Positions 6,336-15,736 of a stretch of DNA of 46,700 bases are shown here, in pieces (the first letter of the stretch is position 1; the number at the start of each line of letters is the position of its first letter). The notes beneath the pieces were generated by a model. That model searched no databases and was not told where the DNA came from. It saw only the letters and a program-made list of their open reading frames with translations. This DNA is from Thermodesulfobacteriaceae bacterium UBA6232 (lineage in GTDB: Bacteria; Desulfobacterota; Thermodesulfobacteria; Thermodesulfobacteriales; Thermodesulfobacteriaceae). A program made the position numbers and the translations under genes. The DNA lies in NCBI GenBank assembly GCA_002441555.1, contig DJWK01000018.1, positions 19,808 to 66,507 on the forward strand, given 5' to 3'.

Positions 6336-7978
6336 GGATAAAGATAGCAAGAAAAGCGGGTTTTTGCATGGGAGTAAGGAGGGCGGTAAATCTCGTTTTA
6401 AAGGCCCTAAATTCGGGACAGACCCCTCTATACACCTATGGCCCCCTTATTCATAATCCTCAAACCCTTGAATTGCTTTCTCAATTAGGTGTTAAACCTT
6501 TAAAAAGGATTGATGAAGATGTTCCAAAAGGATTTTGTGTTATTCGGGCTCACGGAGTTCCCCCAGCTGAAAAAGAGGCTCTCTTAAATAGGCACCAGGT
6601 TATCGATGGGACCTGTCCAAGGGTTTTAAAGGTTCAAGCCCTTGCAAGTAAGGCTACTTCTTCAGGAAAAGAAGTAATTATCATTGGAGATAAAGATCAT
6701 GCGGAAGTAAAGGGAATTCTCGGATACTGCGGAGAAAAGGGATATGTGGTAAGTTCTTTTCAGGATATAGAAAAATTGCCACCTCTTAAAAGTTATGTCA
6801 TTCTCTCGCAAACCACCCAGGACCAAGAGGTCTTTGATCTCCTTTCCGAAGAAATTCTATCAAGATATCCTGGCGGTGAGGTTATAAATACCATTTGTAA
6901 TGCCACAGAGGTCCGCCAAGAAGAGGTAAAAAGACTCTGTAAAGAATGTGAAGCCATCGTTGTTATCGGAGGAAAATTCAGTGCCAATACCAAAAGGCTT
7001 GCCCAAATTGCTGAAGCCGAAGGAAAAAAGGTTTTTCTTATTGAAAAGCCTGAAGAACTACCCATAGAAGCGGTAAAAAAATTTAATAGTGTGGGAATCA
7101 CAGCAGGGGCTTCAACTCCCAACTGGCTAATTAATGAGGTCATCGACTATCTTAAAAACTCAACAAGCCTCCTTTATAAAATTTTTAGAACTTTTATTTT
7201 GCTAAATTTTCACGAAGTCTTACTCTTTTTGCTCTTATTTTCTTCTCTCTTTTTTATTAATTCTTCCCTTTTAAATCCCCGTACCCTCTTTTTACTACCC
7301 TTCGTCTTTTCTTTTCAATTTTTCAGAAAACTTCTTTATTCTTACTTAGTTAAAGAAAAATTCTTTTTTTATTATCCTTTAAAAGGTAACTTTTATATCC
7401 TTAATAAAAATTTTATTCTTTTTTTACTTATTTTTTTCTTTATTTGTTCTATTGTTTTTGGATCACTTTTTATGCCGCGCATTCTTTCCTTAATTATTGT
7501 CTTTTCTTTGCTTGATTTTCTTTTGTTAAATAATTTTCTCTATCCATTCTTGGATCTCTTGTTTTTTAGCAGTATTATTCTTTATCTTTATCCCTTTTGG
7601 AATGAAGTTTTTCTCTGGTTTTCATATCATATTTTAATTATTCTCTTTGTATGGAATCTTTATAAAGAACTTCTCTATCAACAAAGTGACGGTTTTCTTC
7701 CTAAAAACTTCTTTATTCTAAACTTTAATTTTAGTGAAAAAAGGTGGTTTCAAATTTATTATTTTTTGATATTTCTTTTAGCTCTTCCTTTTCTTATTCT
7801 TTTTATAAAAACCAAATATATTTTTTATCTTTTCTTTATACCCTATCTTTTTTTGTATATTTTTCTTATTTCTCTTTTAAAAAGGCGTCCTCTTGGGCAA
7901 ATTTTATACTTTGAAGCACTTTTTCTTATAGCCCCTTTAACCTTTTTTATTTTATGTCTTTTATTTTATAAATTATGA
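6332..7978 (+). CDS. ispH: IspH fused to a polytopic membrane domain
   Basis: Residues 1 to about 275 are a full 4-hydroxy-3-methylbut-2-enyl diphosphate reductase, the last MEP-pathway enzyme: GFCMGVRRA, DGTCPRV and ICNATEVRQEE supply the three Fe-S cysteines, with IRAHGVPP and the SVGITAGASTP end motif. Residues from about 280 to 548 are a hydrophobic extension rich in Phe, Leu and Ile with perhaps 8 membrane helices and few charged residues. IspH is normally about 280-320 residues. The reading frame is continuous and the stop overlaps tadA by 4 nt, so this is a true fusion. Base composition of the extension is more AT-rich, as expected for Phe/Leu/Ile codons. Function of the membrane part is unknown; a degenerate prenyltransferase or isoprenoid-handling domain is possible. 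Confidence 0.9.
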   Translation: MRIKIARKAGFCMGVRRAVNLVLKALNSGQTPLYTYGPLIHNPQTLELLSQLGVKPLKRIDEDVPKGFCVIRAHGVPPAEKEALLNRHQVIDGTCPRVLKVQALASKATSSGKEVIIIGDKDHAEVKGILGYCGEKGYVVSSFQDIEKLPPLKSYVILSQTTQDQEVFDLLSEEILSRYPGGEVINTICNATEVRQEEVKRLCKECEAIVVIGGKFSANTKRLAQIAEAEGKKVFLIEKPEELPIEAVKKFNSVGITAGASTPNWLINEVIDYLKNSTSLLYKIFRTFILLNFHEVLLFLLLFSSLFFINSSLLNPRTLFLLPFVFSFQFFRKLLYSYLVKEKFFFYYPLKGNFYILNKNFILFLLIFFFICSIVFGSLFMPRILSLIIVFSLLDFLLLNNFLYPFLDLLFFSSIILYLYPFWNEVFLWFSYHILIILFVWNLYKELLYQQSDGFLPKNFFILNFNFSEKRWFQIYYFLIFLLALPFLILFIKTKYIFYLFFIPYLFLYIFLISLLKRRPLGQILYFEALFLIAPLTFFILCLLFYKL

Positions 7979-8448
7979 AAGCTGATTTTACTGAAAAAGA
8001 TTATTATTATATGGAGCTTGCTTTAAGGCAGGCAGAGCTTGCCTTTGAGGAAGACGAAGTTCCTGTAGGCGCTGTTCTTGTTTCACCTAAAGGTGAGGTT
8101 CTTGCAGAAACCCGCAATCAGATAATAAAGCTTTGTGATCCCACTGCTCATGCAGAAATTCTTGCCTTAAAGGAGGGAGCAAAAAAACTTGGAAATTACA
8201 GACTTCTTGGCTGTAAACTTTATGTAACACTTGAGCCCTGTGCTATGTGTGCTTATGCCATGGTTTTGGCCCGTCTTGAAGAAGTAATTTTTGCAACCCC
8301 TGATCCCAAAACAGGTGCCTGCGGGAGTTTATACAATCTATTGGAAGATAAAAGATTTAATCATCAGGTAAAAATCAAAAAAGGCTTACTTCAAAGGGAG
8401 GCTGAAAGTTTATTAAAAAATTTCTTCAAGTTAAAAAGGATTTCTTAA
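7975..8448 (+). CDS. tadA: tRNA adenosine(34) deaminase
   Basis: A 157-residue cytidine-deaminase-fold enzyme that converts A34 of tRNA-Arg(ACG) to inosine. Zinc and proton-shuttle motifs are TAHAEI and EPCAMC; LGNYRLLGCKLYVT and GACGSLYNLL fit TadA rather than guanine deaminase. Its ATG overlaps the ispH stop by 4 nt. Confidence 0.92.
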   Translation: MKADFTEKDYYYMELALRQAELAFEEDEVPVGAVLVSPKGEVLAETRNQIIKLCDPTAHAEILALKEGAKKLGNYRLLGCKLYVTLEPCAMCAYAMVLARLEEVIFATPDPKTGACGSLYNLLEDKRFNHQVKIKKGLLQREAESLLKNFFKLKRIS

Positions 8449-8453
8449 AAAAT

Positions 8454-8693
8454 CTATCTTCTATAATATCTTTTTATTTCTCCCATTATTAATTCTAGCC
8501 TGTAGTCTGAGGGAGGAACTGGAACACCTGCTTTCTTTAAAGCCTCACGGGTAAACTCTGCAGCAAAGGTTTCCTCTGCCAATTTAAAGGTATCCACATT
8601 GGCTGGGAGCATCCCCAGGGTTTTAAGTATTTCTACCCAAGCCACAGCTGAAGATTTGTATGGTAGTATTATAAATTTAGAACCCTTGACCAT
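8454..8693 (-). CDS. Conserved-looking small protein of unknown function
   Basis: A 79-residue protein that I do not recognise. It is mixed alpha-helical with a Lys/Arg/Tyr-rich C-terminus (GEIKRYYRR) and no membrane segment, Cys or signal. Codon use resembles that of neighbouring genes. It is convergent with tadA (5-nt gap) and divergent from the PIN-domain gene 28 nt away. Confidence 0.6.
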   Translation of the reverse strand: MVKGSKFIILPYKSSAVAWVEILKTLGMLPANVDTFKLAEETFAAEFTREALKKAGVPVPPSDYRLELIMGEIKRYYRR

Positions 8694-8721
8694 GAATTAA
8701 TATTTTATAAAATCCTTTTTA

Positions 8722-9303
8722 ATGGAAAAGGAAAGACTTATACCTGATACAAGCATTTTTACTAATCCAGATGTGTATCGTCAATTTGGTGAAAACCCAA
8801 CCCTTGCCTTTCATAACTTTCTTCTTCTTGTTGCAGAACTTGAAGGTGATGTGGGTGTTTATCTTCCCACCTCTGTTTATGATGAACTTAAAAGAATGCT
8901 TTCTGATTTAAAAATTCCTCCCAGAGCAAGATCCGTTCTTAAGGTAAAATCACCCAAAAAGTATGAACTCTATATTCCAGCCTTTCTCATGTATGACTTT
9001 ATTGAAGAGCTCAGAAATCGCATTAACAAAGGTTTAAGAATTGCTGAAGAAGCCGTTAAGGCCTCAAGCTATAGGAAACCCGAAGAGGTTTTAAAATCCC
9101 TAAGAAGAAAGTATCGGGAGGTCCTGCGAGAGGGAATTGTTGACAGTAAAGAAGACCTTGAACTCATTCTCCTTGGCCTTGAACTTGACGGAGTTATTCT
9201 ATCGGCAGATAGAGGGGTCCTTCGCATGGCAGACTCTCTGGGCTTGAGATTTTGGGAACCCAAAGAAATTAAGGAAACCCTGGAAGGCTTTAAGGCTTTC
9301 TAA
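8722..9303 (+). CDS. RNA-ligase-partner-type PIN domain protein
   Basis: A 193-residue PIN-domain protein. LIPDTSIFTNPD at the N-terminus and DGVILSADRGVLRMADSLGL near the C-terminus provide the acidic residues of the nuclease site. The long, Arg/Lys-rich middle and the opening DTSIFTNPDVYRQFG match the family annotated as RNA ligase partner, common in archaea and thermophilic bacteria. The ligase usually found beside it is absent here, so the partner may be elsewhere in the genome. Confidence 0.8.
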   Translation: MEKERLIPDTSIFTNPDVYRQFGENPTLAFHNFLLLVAELEGDVGVYLPTSVYDELKRMLSDLKIPPRARSVLKVKSPKKYELYIPAFLMYDFIEELRNRINKGLRIAEEAVKASSYRKPEEVLKSLRRKYREVLREGIVDSKEDLELILLGLELDGVILSADRGVLRMADSLGLRFWEPKEIKETLEGFKAF

Positions 9304-9306
9304 ATC

Positions 9307-9834
9307 TTATTTTAACCAAATTTCTTGAAAAATAAGTTCAGAAAGATCCTGAGAAAGCTTTAATAAAGCCTCCTTTCTTCCCGGGTCAAGAAGTCCTACT
9401 ACATTTTCTGAAACACGATAGGTTTCAAAACGGGAAAATTTGGGGTTTTCATAAATAATAGTCCCTGTTTTCCTCTCAATAAGTTGAAATCTTCCCTCAA
9501 AATGAACCTTCCTTTCCCTTGTTTGAAGAAAAATCTCATACGCAACAGGCTCAACATAAATTTTGGTTATTTCTCCTTTCAAGATTAGATCTGCCTCATC
9601 CTCTCTATACACGGGAATAAGAAATTTGCCCTGTGAAAATTTATGTCTCAATTCATAGGCAAGCCTTTCCCCCATTTCAGGCTCCTGAGTATAATTTTTA
9701 AAAGGTGGAATATAAATGGTTTTCCAGGAATCCTTAAAATAAGAGGGTCTTTCCTGAATGGAATATCCACAGGAGAATATAATCTGGCTAAGAAACCACA
9801 ATATTAATAAGTTTTTCAGGGACAAAAATGACAT
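9307..9834 (-). CDS. lptE: LptE-like outer-membrane lipoprotein
   Basis: A 175-residue lipoprotein. The N-terminal signal ends in IIFSCGYS, a lipobox with the lipidated Cys, and the following KTIYIPPFKN, ERLAYELRHKF pattern is characteristic of the LptE/RlpB fold that plugs the LptD LPS translocon. Its start overlaps the leuS end by 47 nt, so it is translationally coupled to leuS, an arrangement seen in many Gram-negatives. Confidence 0.82.
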   Translation of the reverse strand: MSFLSLKNLLILWFLSQIIFSCGYSIQERPSYFKDSWKTIYIPPFKNYTQEPEMGERLAYELRHKFSQGKFLIPVYREDEADLILKGEITKIYVEPVAYEIFLQTRERKVHFEGRFQLIERKTGTIIYENPKFSRFETYRVSENVVGLLDPGRKEALLKLSQDLSELIFQEIWLK

Positions 9835-12376
9835 TTCTTATATTCTTTCCTTCAAGGTATTTTTGAATCTTTGGAAGCTCCTTAACAAGAGACAAAGCCT
9901 CCTCTTTGGTGATACCAGAAGGTGCCTCAACTTGGTCTCTAACCTTTCCGTTAATCTGAACCACTAAGGTAAAGGTTTCCTCTTTTAGAAGATCCTCTTC
10001 CCATGTTGGAAAAGCTGCCTCTGAAATGAGAGTTTCCTTACCAAGTCTTTCCCAGAGTTCTTCACAAATATGGGGACAAACAGGGGAAAGACAAAGAAGC
10101 AGTTTTTCAAAAACCTCCCTTAAAAGCTTTTTATTGAGTTCTTCCTTAAGATCAAGCTCCTTCAAGCTGTCCTGAAGATAATTCATAAATTCCATAATGG
10201 CTGCAATTCCAGTATTAAAATGGAAGCGCTCTTCAAAATCCTGATGAACCTTTTTTACCATTTGATGAAGCTTTCTTCTGAGTTTTAGGGCTTGTCCTGA
10301 TAGATTTTTTAGCTCTTCTTCTTTATAGGTGACCTTTTTGAGTATCTCCTCATGCTCCTCAAAGAGATTATAAACCCTTTTTAAGAATCTATAGGCTCCT
10401 TCAATTCCGTGGTCACTCCATTCAAGATCCTTTTCTGGAGGGGAAGCAAAGGCAATAAAAAGTCTCACAGTATCTGCTCCGTATTTCTTAATCATGGTAT
10501 CCGGATCAACCACATTGCATTTGCTTTTTGACATCTTTTCGGGTTTACCAATTATTACTTTTTCACCGCAATTATCTTTAAGGCAGGTTCCTTCAGAAGA
10601 GACCTCCTCAGGATAAATCCAACTATGTCTCGGACACCTATAGGTTTCTTTAATAACCATTCCCTGGGTTAAAAGATTTGTAAAGGGTTCATCAAGCTTA
10701 AGGTATCCGAGATCCCTTAAGACCTTGGTAAAAAATCTGGCATAAAGAAGATGCAAAATAGCATGTTCAATACCACCTATATATTGATCAACTGGAAGCC
10801 AGTATTCCACATCCTCAGGATTAAAGGCCTCAGGATAATCAGGGCAAGCAAAGCGAGCAAAATACCATGAGGATTCAACAAAGGTATCAAAGGTGTCGGT
10901 TTCCCTTCTTGCTTTTCCCCCACATTTAGGACAAGTGGTCTCTGCAAATTCTTTCAGCTCCGGAAGAGGGCTTCTTCCCTTCGGATCAATCTGCGCATCC
11001 AAGGGAAGTTTAACAGGAAGATTTTCCACTTTTTCTGGAACAATTCCACACTTATCGCAATAAATTACAGGTATGGGACATCCCCAATAGCGCTGGCGAG
11101 AAACCCCCCAATCTCTCAATCTGTAAGTTATTTTTCTTTTTCCAAGATTTAGGGCCTCAAGCTTTTCAATGATTTTCTTTTTCCCCTCATCGCTATCAAG
11201 TCCTGTAAATTCTCCAGAGTTTATCATAACACCTGGGGCCTCATAGGCCTCCTCCATTTCATCTGGGTTTAACTCCCTATCTTTTGGCTTAATCACCACC
11301 CTTATGGGAAGACCGAATTTCTTGGCAAATTCAAAATCCCTCTGATCATGAGCAGGAACACACATGATGGCACCTGTTCCGTATTCCATCAAAACAAAAT
11401 TAGCAGTATATAAAGGAATTTCTTCTTTGGTAAAAGGATGAATAGCGTAGGTTTCAAGGAAAAAACCCTCCTTTTCTGCTTCTCCTTCCTCAATCTTTTT
11501 CCTTTCTTTTCTTACTTTTTCTCTAAACTCCAAAAGTTTTTCAAGAAACCCCTTCTTTTCGGCAATCTCATAAGCTAAAGGATGCTCCGGAGATAAAGCA
11601 AGAAAGGTTACTCCAAAAAGGGTATCAGGTCTTGTGGTGAAAACCGTTAAATTTTTATCAATATCGGGTATATAAAAATCAATTTCTGCTCCTTCGCTCT
11701 TTCCGATCCAATTTTTTTGCATAATAAGAACTTTTTCAGGCCAGTGCCCTTTGAGTTTTTCAAGATCTGAAAGAAGTTCCTCAGCATAATCAGTAATTTT
11801 TAAAAACCAGCCCTCCATTTCTCTGCTTGTTACCTCTTCACCACACCTCCAGCACTTACCATCTTCAACCTGTTCATTGGCAAGCACCGTCTGACAACTC
11901 TCACACCAGTTGACAAGAGTCTTTTTTCTATAGGCAAGTCCCTTTTCCAACATTTCAATGAAAAATTTCTGCTCAAATTTGTAATAATCGGGATCACAGG
12001 TTGCAAATTCTCTGTCCCAGTCATAACTGAAGCCAAGCTTTTTAAGCTGAGTTCTCATATAATCAATGTTAGAATAAGTCCATTTAGCTGGATGAATTCC
12101 GTGTTTTAGAGCGGCATTTTCAGCAGGAAGCCCAAAGGCATCCCATCCCATGGGATGAAGCACATTATAACCTTTCATTCTTTTAACCCTGGCAATAATA
12201 TCTCCAAGGGTATAGTTTCTTACATGTCCCATGTGAATTCTTCCTGAGGGATAAGGAAACATCTCAAGCACATAATACTTTGGCTTTGTGGGATCAGTTT
12301 TTACCTTAAATACCTTTCTTTCTTCCCAGATTTTCTGCCACTTCTCCTCAATGGCAGAAAAATCATATCCCTTCAT
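9788..12376 (-). CDS. leuS: Leucyl-tRNA synthetase
   Basis: An 862-residue class I synthetase of normal bacterial length. The HIGH-type motif is PSGRIHMGH, the KMSKS loop is EKMSKSKCN, and a CP1 editing domain is present (TTRPDTLFG; VPAHDQRDFEFAKKF). Two Cys pairs (NWCESCQTVLA and DGKCWRC) resemble the zinc-binding insert. The gene ends within the lptE start. Confidence 0.97.
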   Translation of the reverse strand: MKGYDFSAIEEKWQKIWEERKVFKVKTDPTKPKYYVLEMFPYPSGRIHMGHVRNYTLGDIIARVKRMKGYNVLHPMGWDAFGLPAENAALKHGIHPAKWTYSNIDYMRTQLKKLGFSYDWDREFATCDPDYYKFEQKFFIEMLEKGLAYRKKTLVNWCESCQTVLANEQVEDGKCWRCGEEVTSREMEGWFLKITDYAEELLSDLEKLKGHWPEKVLIMQKNWIGKSEGAEIDFYIPDIDKNLTVFTTRPDTLFGVTFLALSPEHPLAYEIAEKKGFLEKLLEFREKVRKERKKIEEGEAEKEGFFLETYAIHPFTKEEIPLYTANFVLMEYGTGAIMCVPAHDQRDFEFAKKFGLPIRVVIKPKDRELNPDEMEEAYEAPGVMINSGEFTGLDSDEGKKKIIEKLEALNLGKRKITYRLRDWGVSRQRYWGCPIPVIYCDKCGIVPEKVENLPVKLPLDAQIDPKGRSPLPELKEFAETTCPKCGGKARRETDTFDTFVESSWYFARFACPDYPEAFNPEDVEYWLPVDQYIGGIEHAILHLLYARFFTKVLRDLGYLKLDEPFTNLLTQGMVIKETYRCPRHSWIYPEEVSSEGTCLKDNCGEKVIIGKPEKMSKSKCNVVDPDTMIKKYGADTVRLFIAFASPPEKDLEWSDHGIEGAYRFLKRVYNLFEEHEEILKKVTYKEEELKNLSGQALKLRRKLHQMVKKVHQDFEERFHFNTGIAAIMEFMNYLQDSLKELDLKEELNKKLLREVFEKLLLCLSPVCPHICEELWERLGKETLISEAAFPTWEEDLLKEETFTLVVQINGKVRDQVEAPSGITKEEALSLVKELPKIQKYLEGKNIRNVIFVPEKLINIVVS

Positions 12377-12390
12377 ATAAAATCACCTCT

Positions 12391-13617
12391 TTATATATTG
12401 CTTTCATAAATATTTTTTACGATTTCATCGGCAAATTGAGAACATTTAACCTCCTTTGCTCCCTCCATTTGACGGGCTAAATCGTAGGTTACCACTTTGC
12501 TCTGAATGGTTTTGGCAAGGGCATTCCAGATAAGGTCTGCTGCTTCTTTCCAGCCAATATATTCAAGCATCATCTTGGCAGAAAGTATAAGGGATGAAGG
12601 ATTGGCTTTGTCAAGCCCTGCGTATTTAGGAGCAGAGCCATGGGTAGCCTCAAAAACCGCATAACCATCTCCAATATTGGCCCCTGGTGCCATCCCAAGC
12701 CCTCCTACCTGTGCAGCAAGGGCATCAGAAAGATAATCACCATTCAAATTGGGGGTTGCAAGCACGCTGTACTCCTCTGGCCTTAAAAGAGCCCACTGAA
12801 ACATGGCATCAGCAATACGATCTTTTATTACCACAACCCCCTTAGGAACCCCCTCAGGGTATCTTGCAGGAATTTCCTCTTCCGCTACTGTTACCTCTGG
12901 AAACTCTTCTCTTGCAAGTTCATAACCCCAGTTTCTAAAGGCCCCTTCTGTGAACTTCATAATATTTCCCTTGTGAACTAAGGTTACACTAAGAAGCCCG
13001 TTTTCCAAAGCATACTTTATAGCCTTTCTTACCAGTCTCTTTGTGCCAAAGGCAGAAATGGGCTTAATACCAATTCCAGAGTCCTCTCTGATTTCTTTCC
13101 CAAAGTTTTCTCTGATAAATTCTATAAGCCTTTTTGCCTCAGGAGAGCCTGCCTGGTATTCAATTCCTGCATAGACATCCTCAGTATTTTCACGAAAGAT
13201 TACCATATTAACTTTCTGGGGCTCTCTGACGGGGCTTGGGGTTCCTGGAATCCAGCGAACAGGTCTTACACAGGCATAAAGGTCAAGAACCTGTCTTAAG
13301 GTCACATTTAAACTCCTAAAGCCTCCTCCAACAGGAGTTGTAAGAGGCCCTTTTATGGCAACTACGCACTCTTTAATAATTTTTAAAGTCTCTTCTGGAA
13401 GATAGTTTCCCGTTTCTTTATAGGCCTTTTCCCCTGCAAGAACCTCCCTCCAAATAATCTTTCTCTTCCCATTATAGGCCTTATCTACTGCTGCATCAAC
13501 TACCTTTAGCATGGCCCGGGTTATATCAGGGCCTATCCCATCTCCCTCAATATAGGCAATCTCAGGATCATCAGGAACAAAAAGAGTAAAGTCCTCTTTC
13601 AACTGAATTTTTCCCAT
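12391..13617 (-). CDS. icd: NADP-type isocitrate dehydrogenase
   Basis: A 408-residue TCA/reductive-cycle enzyme interconverting isocitrate and 2-oxoglutarate plus CO2. EGDGIGPD opens the fold, RSLNVTLRQ holds the regulatory/isocitrate-binding Ser, NMVIFRENTEDVYAGIEY and the aspartates in NLNGDYLSD bind substrate and metal. GSAPKYAG carries the Lys-Tyr pair that selects NADP in the E. coli enzyme. Lies 14 nt upstream of leuS on the same strand. Confidence 0.95.
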   Translation of the reverse strand: MGKIQLKEDFTLFVPDDPEIAYIEGDGIGPDITRAMLKVVDAAVDKAYNGKRKIIWREVLAGEKAYKETGNYLPEETLKIIKECVVAIKGPLTTPVGGGFRSLNVTLRQVLDLYACVRPVRWIPGTPSPVREPQKVNMVIFRENTEDVYAGIEYQAGSPEAKRLIEFIRENFGKEIREDSGIGIKPISAFGTKRLVRKAIKYALENGLLSVTLVHKGNIMKFTEGAFRNWGYELAREEFPEVTVAEEEIPARYPEGVPKGVVVIKDRIADAMFQWALLRPEEYSVLATPNLNGDYLSDALAAQVGGLGMAPGANIGDGYAVFEATHGSAPKYAGLDKANPSSLILSAKMMLEYIGWKEAADLIWNALAKTIQSKVVTYDLARQMEGAKEVKCSQFADEIVKNIYESNI

Positions 13618-13633
13618 GAAAAAACCTCCTTAA

Positions 13634-14104
13634 TTAGATATCTATTTCTAAAATTTCAAATTTTTTTATGCCAGAAGGGGTCTGAACCTTTACTTCCTCC
13701 CCCACTTCTCTTCCGATAAGAGCTCTTGCTATGGGAGAATTAATAGAAATGCTTCCATTACTCGGATCAGCCTCATAGGGTCCTACAATTCTATAGGTTA
13801 CTACCTCATCGGTTTCTAAATTTAAAAGTTTTACCTTTACCCCAAATTGAACCCTCTCAGGAGGCTCTTTAAGAGGAGGGATAACCTCAGCCTGAGCAAG
13901 AATGCCCTGAAGTTCCTGAATTCTTCCCTCTATATAGGCCTGACGCTCTTTAGCAGCTTCATATTCAGCATTTTCAGATAAATCTCCGTGAGCCCTTGCT
14001 TCCTCTATGGCCTGAATGGTTTTTCTTCTTTCAACCTTGATAAGATGTTCAAGCTCTTTTTTAATCTTTTCCAAACCCTCAGGAGTAAAAGGAATTTTTG
14101 TCAT
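13634..14104 (-). CDS. greA: Transcription elongation factor GreA
   Basis: A 156-residue cleavage factor that rescues backtracked RNA polymerase. The N-terminal coiled coil includes LSENAEYEAAKERQAYIEGR with the acidic tip residues, and the C-terminal FKBP-like domain includes GSISINSPIARALIG and VGEEVKVQTP. I take the ATG at 14104 (MTKIPFTPEGLEK), preceded by AAGGAGGTGA, over a start 63 nt further upstream, since GreA proteins begin here. Confidence 0.93.
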   Translation of the reverse strand: MTKIPFTPEGLEKIKKELEHLIKVERRKTIQAIEEARAHGDLSENAEYEAAKERQAYIEGRIQELQGILAQAEVIPPLKEPPERVQFGVKVKLLNLETDEVVTYRIVGPYEADPSNGSISINSPIARALIGREVGEEVKVQTPSGIKKFEILEIDI

Positions 14105-14351
14105 AGGAACTATCACCTCCTTTTTTAAAAACTCTACAAAATATAACCAATCTTTAAAATTGTGCAAAGGCCTTATATGAAGACATGTAATTTTAAGACA
14201 GGTTTATATTGAGTAGGAACGATTTACTCTGATAGCTTGCGCAAAAATTCTTTAAAATTTGCAAAGCCCCTTTATTTACTTAACCTATAGCTTGAGGGTA
14301 AATGATAAAAAGTTCTTTGACTCTTTGGCAATTAATAAGATAAGATTTGAA

Positions 14352-14376
14352 AAGGCCCCTTCTTAGGGGCCTTATT
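14352..14376 (-). terminator. Terminator after the AICAR transformylase gene
   Basis: AAGGCCCC and GGGGCCTT pair around a 6-nt loop and are followed on the minus strand by TTTTC. It lies 13 nt past the stop of the purH-like gene. Between here and greA (14105-14350) I see no gene, only AT-rich leader sequence. Confidence 0.7.
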
Positions 14377-14388
14377 TATTAATTGAAA

Positions 14389-15681
14389 TTAGTGCTTAAA
14401 GGCTCTCTGACCGGTAAACATCATAGCAACAGGGGGGTAGGCCTCATTGCAAGCCTGAATAACCTCCCAATCCCTTACAGAACCACCAGGCTGTAAGATG
14501 GCAGTAATTCCTTGTCTTATGGCGACATCTGCTGCATCCCTGAAGGGCAAGAAACCATCAGAAACCATAACAGCACCAATAAGCCCTGCTTTATCATTTC
14601 TTGTTTGCTCATCAATTTCCTCTTTTTGCTCCTTTGGTCTTAATTCCTTTTCAACCTCAAGCTCAAGTTGTTTGTAGGAAATTCCATATTTTGTATAACA
14701 GAGCCAATCAGAGTAGTTTCTATAAGCTTTGAAAATGGCTATCTCTGTGCACCCTACTCTGTCCTGCTCACCTGTTCCAATGGCAACGGTTCTTTCATCT
14801 TTAACAAAAAGAACAGAATTTGATGTAACTCCGAGCTCAACAGCCCAACCAAAAATCATATCTCTTATTTCCCTATCATCGGGCTCTCTAAGACACCGAT
14901 ACTCAACTCCGTCTTTTACAGCTACAGCTGGCTTAAGGTCTTCTTTACTTCTTATGCGGTTTTTCTGCGAAACCTGAAGAATGATTCCCCCATCAATAAG
15001 ACTTTTAAATTCCACAAAGTGCATATTGGCATATTCTTGAAGTTTGTCCATTCTTTTAATTCTTATAATTCTTAAATCTTTTCTTTTTTTAAGAATTTCA
15101 ACCGCTCCATCTTCATAATCAGGGGCTGCCACCACTTCAAAATAGTGAGAGGCAATGGCTTCAGCTGTAGCCTTATCAACGGCTCTATTTAAGGCAATGG
15201 CTCCTCCAAAGGCAGCAACTCTATCGGCACTCCAAGCCCTTAAAAAGGCCTCCTCTAAAGTTGCCCCATAGGCAACCCCACAGGGATTGTTATGCTTAAC
15301 AATAACACAACAGGGTTTCTCCATAAGATATTTCAATATATTTAAGGAATTATCCACATCGGTAAGATTGGTTTTGCTTGGATGCTTTCCAAACTGGATA
15401 AAATCCTCTTCTCTTAAGCTCGAAACAAGCCCCTTTCCTGGTGAAATAAACTCAATTTCTCCAAGAATAAGGTTTCCTGCCACAAGCTCATAAAGGGCTG
15501 CCTCTTGGTCCGGGTTTTCTCCATATCTCAAACCTCTTCTTTCAATAACTCCTGGTTCAACCTCAAGATCCCAGGTTCTTTTTTTATAAATAAGGGTTTG
15601 ATCCCCAAAGGTTATTCTAATCTCAGAAGGAAAGTGATCTCCCACGATGGTTCTATACATTTTCTTTAGATCTTCAGCCAT
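14389..15681 (-). CDS. purH: Stand-alone AICAR transformylase (PurH C-terminal domain)
   Basis: A 430-residue protein matching only the transformylase half of bifunctional PurH, which formylates AICAR to FAICAR. Visible motifs: LRYGENPDQEAA, VIVKHNNPCG (catalytic Lys-His), SADRVAAFGG and the C-terminal SDGFLPFRDAADVA with GGSVRD. The usual N-terminal IMP cyclohydrolase domain (about 200 residues) is missing; instead there are about 45 residues ahead of the RYGENP motif. Cyclisation to IMP must come from a separate protein elsewhere. It ends 13 nt before a strong terminator. Confidence 0.88.
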   Translation of the reverse strand: MAEDLKKMYRTIVGDHFPSEIRITFGDQTLIYKKRTWDLEVEPGVIERRGLRYGENPDQEAALYELVAGNLILGEIEFISPGKGLVSSLREEDFIQFGKHPSKTNLTDVDNSLNILKYLMEKPCCVIVKHNNPCGVAYGATLEEAFLRAWSADRVAAFGGAIALNRAVDKATAEAIASHYFEVVAAPDYEDGAVEILKKRKDLRIIRIKRMDKLQEYANMHFVEFKSLIDGGIILQVSQKNRIRSKEDLKPAVAVKDGVEYRCLREPDDREIRDMIFGWAVELGVTSNSVLFVKDERTVAIGTGEQDRVGCTEIAIFKAYRNYSDWLCYTKYGISYKQLELEVEKELRPKEQKEEIDEQTRNDKAGLIGAVMVSDGFLPFRDAADVAIRQGITAILQPGGSVRDWEVIQACNEAYPPVAMMFTGQRAFKH

Positions 15682-15736
15682 AGTTCACCTCCTCATTAAA
15701 CTTTTTAGTTTTAGTATCTAAAAATTTTATCCTTTG

